From Gammaproteobacteria bacterium UBA5338 (GTDB taxonomy: Bacteria; Pseudomonadota; Gammaproteobacteria; Pseudomonadales; UBA5862), in assembly GCA_002408105.1 (NCBI GenBank), contig DHQM01000144.1, positions 1 to 12,173 of the forward strand: 12,173 nucleotides of DNA, given 5' to 3'. Made by a program: the position numbers and the translations under genes. Each line of letters starts with the position of its first letter. Position 1 is the stretch's first letter. Shown here in pieces: positions 1-6,586 of the stretch. The notes below the pieces were generated by a model. That model was not told the origin of the DNA and ran no database searches. It saw nothing but the letters and a program-made list of their open reading frames with translations.

Positions 1-1606
1 CGATCTGCCGGCCGGTCGCCGGCATGATCTGCAGCAAGCCGCGGGCACCGGCTCCGGACCGGGCAAAAGGATCGAAAGCGCTTTCCCGGCGGGCCAATGA
101 CATCAGGATCTCGCGCGGCAACCCCCGTGCGGTGGCGGCACTGCTGATCGCTTCATCGTAGGCGACCGGAAAGCGGCGGCCCACATCGTCCCAGCGGCGT
201 GCCTGGGAGGCGGTCAGCACCGCGACCCGATGCCACCCCAGTTCGCTGGCCAGGACGATAGCGGCATCCATGGTGGCGTCGTCTGCCGCCCGCAAGCCGT
301 GCCACCATTCCCGGTTGGCGGCGGTGATGCGGTCCAGGTGGCGCAGCTCCTTGGCACGGGTAACGAAACCGGTCGCCCGGAGGGCGGCGAGCAACTCGGG
401 GATCGGTTCCAACGGGCGGTGCTTGAAGCTGTAGGGCAGCCCAACCCGGTCGGCGGATAGGAACCCGTAGTAATCCCGCTCGCGGGCCAGTTCACGGAAA
501 GCCAGTTCCGCTTCACGTACGTTGTCCTGCGCCTCCCAGGCGTGCGCCCGCCAATAACGCCACCGGGTGGATTCGCGATCGGTCTCGGACAGATCGTAAT
601 ACCAAGCCGGCAGGTGGTGGAGTTGACCGACGCGAACCGCCCAGCGCATTCGTGCCTCGCGGGTGGACTCATCCAGCATGGCCGCAGGTGTTTCGTGCAG
701 CAGGACATTGGTTCCGGGCAGATCCCGATACGCGTAGCGGCTGACGATAGCGCTCGTCACGGCCAGACGCTGCGACTCGGTAAAGGAAACTCGAGGGTCT
801 ATTTCGCGGAATGCGGTGAGTGCGGCGGGGGGGTCATTCGCCGCGAGGCGCTGCAGCCCATGGGCGATGGCTTGGGGCGTCGCGCTACGCAGCAACTCCT
901 CCCGCTGGCTGCATTCGCGCAGCAGGCTGGGATTGTGGTAAAGCCGTATCCATTGTTCGGCACTATCCTGTTGTGGGGGAGGGAGAAATCGCTTCAGATA
1001 ACGGACGAGTTGCCACTCGCCGGCGGCCATGGCAAGTTGCGTCCTCGCCTCGGCATCGTCGGGGTGAAATGCGTCCGATGCCAACCAAACCTCGAATAAC
1101 GCGTCGCACGCCTTGGGTTGGGATGCCCCATGAATCCACAGGGTCCGGGCGCCTGCAAGGGCCGCTACCCGGTCTCCCGTCAGCCATTGCGCGTAGTGGT
1201 AATGGCACTGCCGCGAGATGTTTCCGGAGGGTTGATAGGCCTCCAGGTACCGCGGCCAAAACCCGCGTCCGGCCAGATCGTCCAGCCAGAGACCTCGCAG
1301 CTGTTCCGCGAGGGGTGAGTCCCGGTACTGCTCGATAAAGTCTTCTATCTCGCCGTAGCTGGCAGGGCCGATGCCGCTGCTCAGACGCTTGTAGAGCAGG
1401 TAAGGGTAAAGGGGGTAGGTGGTGAGTTGTGCAGCAAGGGACCGGTAGCCGGTCAGATCACCGCGCCGAAAAGCTTGTTCGGCCTGCAGAAAGAGTGTTC
1501 GCTGAGATCTCCAGGGGTCATCGTCCGCCGTGGCGAGGGGGCTTGCAACGACGGCCCACAGAGTGCAGAAGAGTATCGCAACCAGGCGCGAGGGCGATGT
1601 GGTCAT
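1..1606 (-). CDS. slt: Soluble lytic murein transglycosylase (Slt70-type), C-terminus cut by window edge
   Basis: Periplasmic enzyme that cleaves the MurNAc-GlcNAc bond of peptidoglycan with formation of 1,6-anhydro-MurNAc. The ATG at 1604-1606 opens a signal peptide: basic start MTTSPSRLV, a hydrophobic core, then a likely cleavage after SPLATA before DDDPW. Residues about 30-460 match the helical superhelix of E. coli Slt70, recognisable by TTYPLYPYLLYKRL near the start, QCHYHYAQW, and SQPKACDALFEVW further on. The catalytic domain begins near residue 490: LARRESAFDP carries the expected catalytic Glu (E508), followed by GARGLLQIMPATGRQ, the substrate-groove motif. 535 codons are visible; family members are about 640 residues, so roughly 100 residues lie beyond base 1. 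The start has only a weak ribosome site (GGA about 8 nt upstream), and a hairpin with a T run lies 26 nt upstream. Identity is secure from the Slt-like U domain plus catalytic motif; the start is less certain. Confidence 0.93.
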   Translation of the reverse strand, partial: MTTSPSRLVAILFCTLWAVVASPLATADDDPWRSQRTLFLQAEQAFRRGDLTGYRSLAAQLTTYPLYPYLLYKRLSSGIGPASYGEIEDFIEQYRDSPLAEQLRGLWLDDLAGRGFWPRYLEAYQPSGNISRQCHYHYAQWLTGDRVAALAGARTLWIHGASQPKACDALFEVWLASDAFHPDDAEARTQLAMAAGEWQLVRYLKRFLPPPQQDSAEQWIRLYHNPSLLRECSQREELLRSATPQAIAHGLQRLAANDPPAALTAFREIDPRVSFTESQRLAVTSAIVSRYAYRDLPGTNVLLHETPAAMLDESTREARMRWAVRVGQLHHLPAWYYDLSETDRESTRWRYWRAHAWEAQDNVREAELAFRELARERDYYGFLSADRVGLPYSFKHRPLEPIPELLAALRATGFVTRAKELRHLDRITAANREWWHGLRAADDATMDAAIVLASELGWHRVAVLTASQARRWDDVGRRFPVAYDEAISSAATARGLPREILMSLARRESAFDPFARSGAGARGLLQIMPATGRQI

Positions 1607-1631
1607 ATTGATCCGCGCGCAGGCGGCATAG

Positions 1632-1666
1632 AAAAACCCCTCGACGAGTATTTCATCTCCGAGGGG
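1632..1666 (-). terminator. Rho-independent terminator-like hairpin just upstream of slt
   Basis: On the minus strand CCCCTCG (1666-1660) pairs with CGAGGGG (1643-1637), with an additional inner GAG/CTC pairing, followed directly by TTTTT (1636-1632). There is no T run on the plus-strand side, so it would act on minus-strand transcripts. It could end the dioxygenase operon or, because it lies 26 nt before the slt start codon, act as an attenuator in a slt leader. Which role applies depends on where slt transcription starts, which is not visible here. Confidence 0.6.
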
Positions 1667-2155
1667 CGGTTCAGAGGCATCGGGAAGGTTATACGAGAAC
1701 GGCGCGGTCGTGGAACTGTCGCGGCATGTAGTGACCGCTGCCGTATGGGGCCACGCCGCTGCTGTCGTAAAAAAACGGTGATCACCGGATGCGCGATGTT
1801 CGTCAAAGCGGCGGCATCAGCCCGATATAGCTCGTGCTGCCGGCGGCAGGACGAATGCGAACAGCACGGTAACCGCGCGCCGGGGGCCAGCGCCCATCCC
1901 TTAGCCAAGCCACGGCAACAGCGCCATCGCGGACGTTGGCAAGGCGTTGAGCCTGGAGACGATGATCGTTCTAGCGTCAGGTTTTGGCGCCTGCCGCTGA
2001 AGGTCGCACTACCGTTTCCAGGACTTGGGTACTCGAAGCGCCGGTGCCGGAGAACCCGGTTTGTCCCGCTACCAGGCGTGGGGAGACGGTTTGACGATCG
2101 TAAAGTAGAAACCCTGTCCGTTCGTATCTCCGTTATCCGCGGTCTTGTCGGGGCT
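1667..2155. other. Gene-poor stretch between the VOC protein and slt; possible decayed small ORFs
   Basis: No confident gene on either strand. On the minus strand one reading frame stays protein-like over 1970-1689 but is broken by two TGA codons (1805-1803 and 1784-1782) and has no ATG start. Its first part (1970-1803, 55 residues) ends in TSYIGLMPPL; its last part ends in HYMPRQFHDRAVLV before TAA at 1691-1689. A different frame (the plus +2 shift) would join these if the T run at 1775-1769 were one base shorter, so a frameshifted or decayed small gene is possible. A long plus-strand frame (1427-2161) is Arg/Cys-rich, overlaps slt antisense and looks spurious. A weak -10-like TATAAC lies near 1690 on the minus strand without a good -35. 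I recognise no family here. Confidence 0.35.
1769..1787 (-). terminator. Short palindrome followed by T7, weak terminator candidate
   Basis: On the minus strand the perfect palindrome CGGTGATCACCG (1787-1776) is followed immediately by seven T residues (1775-1769). As a hairpin it gives only a 4-bp stem with a GATC loop, so it would be a weak terminator alone. It lies downstream of the dioxygenase genes and could act together with the stronger hairpin at 1666-1632. The palindrome could equally be a protein-binding site. Confidence 0.3.
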
Positions 2156-3115
2156 TCATAGGCAGGGTTCGAGAAAGCGCGGATTCAAGTCCCGGTCATA
2201 GTAGGAGAGCGCTTTTTTCAGGTTGGATTCCGTCCACACCACCGGTTCGAAGTCGGGGTGCGGGTCGGTGATTCGACCACCGCTACACAACTCGAGGCGT
2301 ACACCGAAGGGATCGTAGAAGTGTAGGGAGAACGTTTTTCCGTATGACTGACGCGTAGGGCCGTATTGATCGATATCGATGCGGTCGTTGCGCAGATACT
2401 GACCATCGATAAGGATGTCGTTCGCGTCTTCCTTGGTGAACGCGATCTGGTGCAGGCGTCCTGCCTCGCCAGGGTAGATCGCCAGTTCCTGCCCCCCGAC
2501 ATCCTTGGTCATGCGGAACAGGAGCGCCGACAACAATTGTCGACCGTTATCGGACACGATCTTTTCCGATACGTAGAACCCCAGGTGCTGAGTCAGGAAA
2601 TCGACCGTTTGCTTCGGGTTGGGCACGGTGATTCCGACGTGATTCAGAAATAGCGGGGCAGGGGTGGCCCGCAGTTCTTTCGGCACCACCCAGTCGGGCG
2701 AATCGAAGCCTGTGGCATAACCGATTTGTTCCATGTGTTCAAACAGCCGCAGGGTCTGGCCGCCGGGAATTTCAAAGCTGATGGAGCGGCCAAGACCTTT
2801 CAGCGGCTTGCCAGCGGGCGACGTCTTTACCTTCAACCCCGCGGCTCGCAGCTTCTTGGTGAAGTCGGAGATGTCAGCCTGGTCCCGGACCTGGAACCCG
2901 ATTTCAATGAGGCCGTTATCCGCCGTTTCGTCGATTACCAGACTGTGCTGGTAGGCCTCGTGCCAACAGCGGAAATAAGTCCGTTCTGCTTCGACGATAC
3001 TCTCCAGCATCCCGAGGATTCCGCGATAGAAGCCGCGTGCTCGCACCAGGGCTCGGTCATTCAAACCGATCCGTACATACCCCAGCCGAATAATGCCGCG
3101 ATGCTTGAGTCCCAA
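2156..3115 (-). CDS. Divergent catechol 2,3-dioxygenase-like VOC protein with altered active site
   Basis: 319 residues, the normal length of type I extradiol dioxygenases, with two tandem VOC modules (about 7-135 and 155-300). The C-terminus (VVWTESNLKKALSYYDRDLN) resembles that of XylE-type catechol 2,3-dioxygenase. Of the usual 2-His-1-carboxylate iron ligands, H159 (in LNHVGITV) and E275 (in GVRLEL) are present, but the middle His is Gln (Q223 in RLHQIAF). The second-shell residues equivalent to XylE H199, H246 and Y255 are Q209, Q256 (in GPTRQSYG) and H265. The spacings between these positions match those in the neighbouring canonical paralogue, so the alignment is firm. It may therefore bind a different metal, do different chemistry, or be an inactive partner. 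The start is TTG at 3115, chosen because AGGAGG lies exactly 8 nt upstream and no ATG fits. It lies 89 nt downstream of the canonical dioxygenase gene and is the last gene of the apparent operon. Confidence 0.85.
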   Translation of the reverse strand: MGLKHRGIIRLGYVRIGLNDRALVRARGFYRGILGMLESIVEAERTYFRCWHEAYQHSLVIDETADNGLIEIGFQVRDQADISDFTKKLRAAGLKVKTSPAGKPLKGLGRSISFEIPGGQTLRLFEHMEQIGYATGFDSPDWVVPKELRATPAPLFLNHVGITVPNPKQTVDFLTQHLGFYVSEKIVSDNGRQLLSALLFRMTKDVGGQELAIYPGEAGRLHQIAFTKEDANDILIDGQYLRNDRIDIDQYGPTRQSYGKTFSLHFYDPFGVRLELCSGGRITDPHPDFEPVVWTESNLKKALSYYDRDLNPRFLEPCL

Positions 3116-3118
3116 TGG

Positions 3119-3129
3119 CCTCCCCTCCT
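3119..3129 (-). promoter_or_regulatory. Strong ribosome binding site fixing the TTG start
   Basis: The minus strand reads AGGAGGGGAGG here. The leading AGGAGG (3129-3124) is 8 nt from the TTG at 3115-3113. This supports TTG as the start of the divergent VOC gene. Confidence 0.75.
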
Positions 3130-3170
3130 GGTTTGTTTGATTTGTCGCCTGTCGGTTCTGACTGTTCTGC

Positions 3171-3188
3171 CCGCGGGGTTCGCCGCGG
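3171..3188 (-). other. GC-rich stem-loop between the two dioxygenase-like genes
   Basis: CCGCGG at 3171-3176 and again at 3183-3188 form a 6-bp stem with a 6-nt loop. There is no T run, so it is not a typical terminator. It sits 17 nt after the stop of the canonical dioxygenase gene and could stabilise the upstream message or adjust the ratio of the two proteins; this is inference. Confidence 0.35.
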
Positions 3189-3204
3189 ATATCTTTCGAG
3201 CGCT

Positions 3205-4128
3205 TCAGGTCACCGTTTCAAAAAATGATTGAGGCACATTGCTCTCGTAATAGAAACCGCCGCGGGGAAACTCCTCCAGTTGCCAGACGATCGGGTCGAT
3301 CTCATTCGGCATGCCCGGGGCGAGATAAGCGCCATTAAAAAACTCGTTTCGGTTGCCGGAGGGGTCATGAAAATAGATGGTGGTTACCCCAGCGACGCCG
3401 TGGCGGGTAATTCCATACTCAAGGGCAGGGGTATCGGTTTCCTTGAGGATATCGACTCCCTCGATCACCTCGCCGCGCGATTCCATACCGAAAGCCATGT
3501 GGTGAAAGCTGCCGTCCGGACCGGGTCCCAGCGCCAAGTCGTGCATGGTATGGCCGCAGGACATGAAGGCCGCGATGATGCCGCCGGTCGGATCCACCAC
3601 CTTCTCTGTCAGACTGAAGTCGAGCACCTCGGTGAGAAAGCGCACGGTAGGTTCTCGATCCTCGCAGGAGAGAAGCGTGTGGTCCAGATGAGTCACCTTC
3701 CCACCGAGTTTCTCCTGGCGTGGCACCGGGTCGGGGTTTTCCATTCCGGTCAGATAGCCGATTTTTTCCGCTTCATAGAACAGCACCATGTCGTGCTTCG
3801 ACGGCAGGGTGATACGCACGCCGCGCCCCTGGCCCTTGATTTGGCCAGCCTTAACCTCTTTAACGGCAAGGCCGTGGTCGCGCGCCGCTTTGGCGGCTTC
3901 GTCGAGGTCGCCCCGATCGTTCACCTTGAAACCGACGTGATCGAGCCCGGCATTCTTACGCTGGTTGATGATCACGCAGTGGTGATCCTGGTTGTCGGCA
4001 CCCTGAAAGTAGGCCGTGGTTTTCGTGCGATCGACCAGGCGCAGGCCGACCACCTCGGTATAGTGGCGCACGCTCGCGTCGATATCCTGCACGTTCAAGC
4101 TGGCATAACTGAATCGGGAAATTGCCAT
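3205..4128 (-). CDS. Extradiol ring-cleavage dioxygenase, catechol 2,3-dioxygenase family (VOC)
   Basis: 307 residues, the usual size for a type I extradiol dioxygenase that opens catechol-type rings next to the hydroxyl pair using Fe(II) and O2 (cytoplasmic). Two VOC modules occupy about 4-125 and 145-270. All expected active-site residues are present: ligands H150 (in THLDHTLL), H210 (in FHHMAF) and E262 (in SGNRNEFF), and second-shell H196 (in MHDLAL), H243 (in YGITRHG) and Y252 (in TIYFHDPSGN). The segment TIYFHDPSGNRNE is close to that of XylE. Substrate cannot be assigned: catechol, a substituted catechol or a related aromatic diol are all possible. The ATG start has an excellent ribosome site, AGGAGGAG, ending 6 nt upstream. 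A XylT-like ferredoxin gene lies 135 nt upstream, typical company for enzymes of this type. Confidence 0.92.
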   Translation of the reverse strand: MAISRFSYASLNVQDIDASVRHYTEVVGLRLVDRTKTTAYFQGADNQDHHCVIINQRKNAGLDHVGFKVNDRGDLDEAAKAARDHGLAVKEVKAGQIKGQGRGVRITLPSKHDMVLFYEAEKIGYLTGMENPDPVPRQEKLGGKVTHLDHTLLSCEDREPTVRFLTEVLDFSLTEKVVDPTGGIIAAFMSCGHTMHDLALGPGPDGSFHHMAFGMESRGEVIEGVDILKETDTPALEYGITRHGVAGVTTIYFHDPSGNRNEFFNGAYLAPGMPNEIDPIVWQLEEFPRGGFYYESNVPQSFFETVT

Positions 4129-4134
4129 GGAGTG

Positions 4135-4142
4135 CTCCTCCT
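4135..4142 (-). promoter_or_regulatory. Ribosome binding site of the extradiol dioxygenase
   Basis: AGGAGGAG on the minus strand, 6 nt before the ATG at 4128-4126. It is among the strongest ribosome sites in the window and suggests high expression. The 135-nt gap upstream contains no convincing sigma-70 promoter; a TAAGAT -10-like element near 4222 lacks a -35 partner. Confidence 0.7.
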
Positions 4143-4263
4143 GAAGTGGCGGTTCGCCTTGGTGACGACCTCCGGTACATCAATGCTTGGCGGGTTATCG
4201 TGCTGGTAGGGTTGTCCCGCCGAGGCTTATCTTAGATCAGGAACCTTTCGCCAGACGGGAAAC

Positions 4264-4620
4264 TCACGCGGATTCGCGCAGCAACTCTGACATCGGCTTG
4301 ATTCGGGTCAATGTCCAGGACGCCAGGGGTTCGATGGTGGCGGGTCCCTGAGGGATCGCACGACACAACAACACACATTCCTTACGTCCCGTGCTTGGAT
4401 GGGTTTGTGCTTTATCCGTCACCGGGCCGGCATGACGGATTTCGCCGCGCACCACCAGGGCACGGCAGGCACCACAGCCGCCACGCTCACAGGCGGCCTG
4501 CAAAACTATGCCCGCGGTCCGGGCAGCTTCCAACACGGTGGTGTGATCACTACAAAGAAAAGCGACGGTTTTTTTTGTGGCGGGGTCGCGCAGGACGATT
4601 CGCCACTGCTTCCCGTTCAT
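4264..4620 (-). CDS. XylT-like [2Fe-2S] ferredoxin
   Basis: 118-residue plant-type ferredoxin. Cluster ligands are C44, C49 and C52 (CERGGCGAC) plus a distal Cys, most likely C86 in VLLCRA. The spacing of 33 residues to C86 is longer than the 29 of plant ferredoxins and resembles, from memory, XylT of the TOL plasmid; C82 gives exactly 29 and is the alternative. XylT and NahT ferredoxins reduce the inactivated ferric iron of catechol 2,3-dioxygenase and so restore activity, which fits the dioxygenase gene just downstream. The ATG overlaps the iorB stop as ATGA (4620-4617), so translation is probably coupled to iorB, and the ribosome site of its own is poor. Codons 15-18 contain a run of eight A residues, a possible slippage site. 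It could alternatively serve the Ior enzyme as electron acceptor. Confidence 0.9.
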   Translation of the reverse strand: MNGKQWRIVLRDPATKKTVAFLCSDHTTVLEAARTAGIVLQAACERGGCGACRALVVRGEIRHAGPVTDKAQTHPSTGRKECVLLCRAIPQGPATIEPLASWTLTRIKPMSELLRESA

Positions 4621-6209
4621 GCCGCCGTTTCTGTCTCGGCGACGGCCTTGCGCAGACTGTCCACGCCGGCGCTGCCTTTACCCGCCTCGGCTGCGATCGT
4701 CGCCAAAGCTGTTTCACCTGCTGCGGCAACGTCGCCGCCGCGCTCCGCAAGCGTATTCAGCAGCGGCAGACCCTCGTCGAGGAAGATCCACAGGTCGGTC
4801 AATGCTTTGTCTCGCACGTGACCGTACCCCTTGATCACCCGTGCAGCTTCGGCGGCCAGAGTCCCTAAGACCACCGATTGACCTGCCCACCGTTTCACGG
4901 CTGACTCCCACCGATCGATGAGAATCAGCTCCTGCTGGTGGCGGTATGAGCTGAGGCGAAAGCGGCGCATGCCAGCGGTCATCCGCATGGTGTAGTAACC
5001 CCACACGCGCGAGGTCGCCACGCGCATCGGTATCGAGATGCTGTCGAAGTCTGCTCGCCAGCGGTGCCCCAGGCTGCGCACGAGTTGTGCCATGGGAACC
5101 GGCAACATACCGTAAAGCTGAGGTGGGTCGGGTGCCAGGAAATCCTCAACGAGATAGGCATCTCCCGGTTTGACGCCATGTTCTTTGCGGATCTGCGCGA
5201 AGCGCGACTTGCGGGTTTTTAATTGCGCAACGCGCGGGCCGTCTTCGTAGGTCAGCCACTCGGCCAGCCAGCGGGCATAGGCTGACGTGAGTGGAATGGT
5301 GTCGGTAGGGTCAGCCGCGCCGGGCGCCTGTTGCTCCACGGCATGCATGGCCACCACCCGGTCGATATACGAACGGGCATAGGCCGGGTGCTGGAAGTCA
5401 ATCAGACGATAAAGCGCTTCGGCTAGCGTGCGGTTCAACGCGGTTGGGAGTCGCGACTGCGCCTCGTTCAACAGGCTGCGGTACTCGCCAGCCTGCCGTG
5501 GGGAAAGCTTCTCTTGCCGGTCGGCAGCGATCTGCTCCCAATCTAGAATCGGCGTTTCCCGGAACTGGGAACGGGGCAGGCTGCCGTTTTTCATCCCCTG
5601 GTAGCCCAGGTTGAACGCCTTGATGTTGTCGGCTACGCTGACCTCGGACTCGCGGATGGCGCGTTCGAACGGTTCCGCCGGCAGATTGAATGACTTGCTG
5701 GCGACGGTTGCGCCCAGCAGGGCGGCATTACTCGACAGGTGCGACAGGCCGGCTTCCACCACCAGATCCTGGGCGTGGAACAGGTAACTGTCGGATGCCA
5801 GTTCTTCCGCCGCCCGCTTGATGACGCCGGTCGGGTAGATACCGCCTTCCGCGGGCATCTTCTCCAGGGTGCCGAGATAGCGGTAGGTGTTGGCCACGAT
5901 GGTGCAGCCTTCCCGGGCGAATCCGCCTTGCAGAATGCGGCCGAGTTCCAGGAACTCCTGGCTCAGCACCAGATCGACATCTCCGGGTACCGCATAGGAA
6001 GAGAACAGTGGTGCGATCTGCGCTTCCGCAGCGGCCTCGACGTAATAGATCACCGAGCCGGCGCGTTGCGACAGACCCAGCAGGCCGATGGATTGCGCGT
6101 TCCAGCCGGCGTGCAGCAGGCCGCGAATAAACCAGTCGCACAGCAGGCCGCCGCCCTGGCCGCCGACGGTGCCGATCAGCACCCGGACGCTGCGATTCGT
6201 CTGCGTCAC
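4617..6209 (-). CDS. iorB: Indolepyruvate oxidoreductase subunit beta, long aerobic-type
   Basis: 530 residues. The N-terminal part (about 8-200) is the gamma-type domain of 2-oxoacid:ferredoxin oxidoreductases, with the glycine motif GTVGGQGGGL at 13-22, then GLLGLSQRAGSVIYYVE and the GDVDLVLSQEFLE strand. Classic anaerobic IorB proteins are about 200 residues; the extra C-terminal 320 or so residues match what I recall of the long IorB forms of aerobic proteobacteria, where a domain of unknown function is fused. With IorA it oxidatively decarboxylates aryl pyruvates such as indolepyruvate or phenylpyruvate to the aryl-acetyl-CoA, passing electrons to ferredoxin. The start is GTG at 6209, selected by GGGGAGGG 8 nt upstream. 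It follows the iorA fragment by 41 nt and overlaps the ferredoxin gene by 4 nt. True substrate is not visible in the sequence. Confidence 0.85.
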   Translation of the reverse strand: MTQTNRSVRVLIGTVGGQGGGLLCDWFIRGLLHAGWNAQSIGLLGLSQRAGSVIYYVEAAAEAQIAPLFSSYAVPGDVDLVLSQEFLELGRILQGGFAREGCTIVANTYRYLGTLEKMPAEGGIYPTGVIKRAAEELASDSYLFHAQDLVVEAGLSHLSSNAALLGATVASKSFNLPAEPFERAIRESEVSVADNIKAFNLGYQGMKNGSLPRSQFRETPILDWEQIAADRQEKLSPRQAGEYRSLLNEAQSRLPTALNRTLAEALYRLIDFQHPAYARSYIDRVVAMHAVEQQAPGAADPTDTIPLTSAYARWLAEWLTYEDGPRVAQLKTRKSRFAQIRKEHGVKPGDAYLVEDFLAPDPPQLYGMLPVPMAQLVRSLGHRWRADFDSISIPMRVATSRVWGYYTMRMTAGMRRFRLSSYRHQQELILIDRWESAVKRWAGQSVVLGTLAAEAARVIKGYGHVRDKALTDLWIFLDEGLPLLNTLAERGGDVAAAGETALATIAAEAGKGSAGVDSLRKAVAETETAA

Positions 6210-6217
6210 TTCAATTT

Positions 6218-6225
6218 CCCTCCCC
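6218..6225 (-). promoter_or_regulatory. Ribosome binding site fixing the GTG start of iorB
   Basis: GGGGAGGG on the minus strand, separated by 8 nt from the GTG at 6209-6207. No ATG in the frame is equally well placed. Confidence 0.7.
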
Positions 6226-6250
6226 GGAAACGTTTTCCCACTCGCCTGAA

Positions 6251-6586
6251 TCAGGCGGTTCCGATGGCGCGGCCCGGGATCAGCAGATCCGTCATGCGGT
6301 GCCAGAGCTTCTCGAACCAGGACTGGTTCTTGGTGACCGTCACCTTATGAAACGAGGGACAGAGCTTGGCGGCATGCGCAATCTCCCCACATACGCCGCA
6401 GCCGACACAGGTGGTGTCGATCTTCGCTACCGGTGCGCTTTTCAGGGTGTTCGGCCCCTCTTCCAGGGTCAGCGATGGACAGCCGTTGACGCGCATGCAG
6501 GCGTGATCGCCGACGCAGACTTCGTCGTCCACTCCCAACCGTTCGATCTCGACTCGTTCTCCGGCGGCCAGCGCTTTGGCCCGGGC
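6251..6586 (-). CDS. iorA: Indolepyruvate ferredoxin oxidoreductase alpha subunit, C-terminal fragment only
   Basis: Only the C-terminal iron-sulfur domain remains, roughly 110 residues of a protein normally over 600. It starts recognisably at AKALAAGERVEIERLGVDDE and ends WHRMTDLLIPGRAIGTA. The first cluster region CVGDHACMRVNGCP has three Cys; the second, CVGCGVCGEIAHAAKLCP, has four. All of the thiamine diphosphate-binding core is missing, because homology stops near 6586 where a plus-strand fimX fragment begins. The frame happens to stay open to an ATG at 6862, but the translation of that upstream part is antisense to fimX and serB and has no resemblance to IorA. As it stands the fragment has no own start and could not make an active enzyme. 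Either a real breakpoint or an assembly join explains this. Confidence 0.85.
   Translation of the reverse strand, partial: ARAKALAAGERVEIERLGVDDEVCVGDHACMRVNGCPSLTLEEGPNTLKSAPVAKIDTTCVGCGVCGEIAHAAKLCPSFHKVTVTKNQSWFEKLWHRMTDLLIPGRAIGTA

Noticed and set aside
1603..1908. 101-residue minus-strand frame whose TGA overlaps the slt ATG
   Set aside because: The ATGA overlap looks like coupling, but the peptide is Arg-rich without motifs and the terminator-like hairpin lies within it; kept only as part of the description of the gap.
1427..2161. 244-residue open frame on the plus strand
   Set aside because: Its first part is antisense to the slt signal peptide region and the rest is Arg- and Cys-rich with no motif; a chance frame is more likely.
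3229..4209. 326-residue open frame on the plus strand
   Set aside because: Lies entirely opposite the canonical dioxygenase gene, which has all catalytic residues; the antisense product has no family features.
4200..4250. Sigma-54-like TGGC...TTCC element upstream of the dioxygenase gene
   Set aside because: The spacing to the -12 element does not give GC at the required position; also no complete sigma-70 promoter was found.
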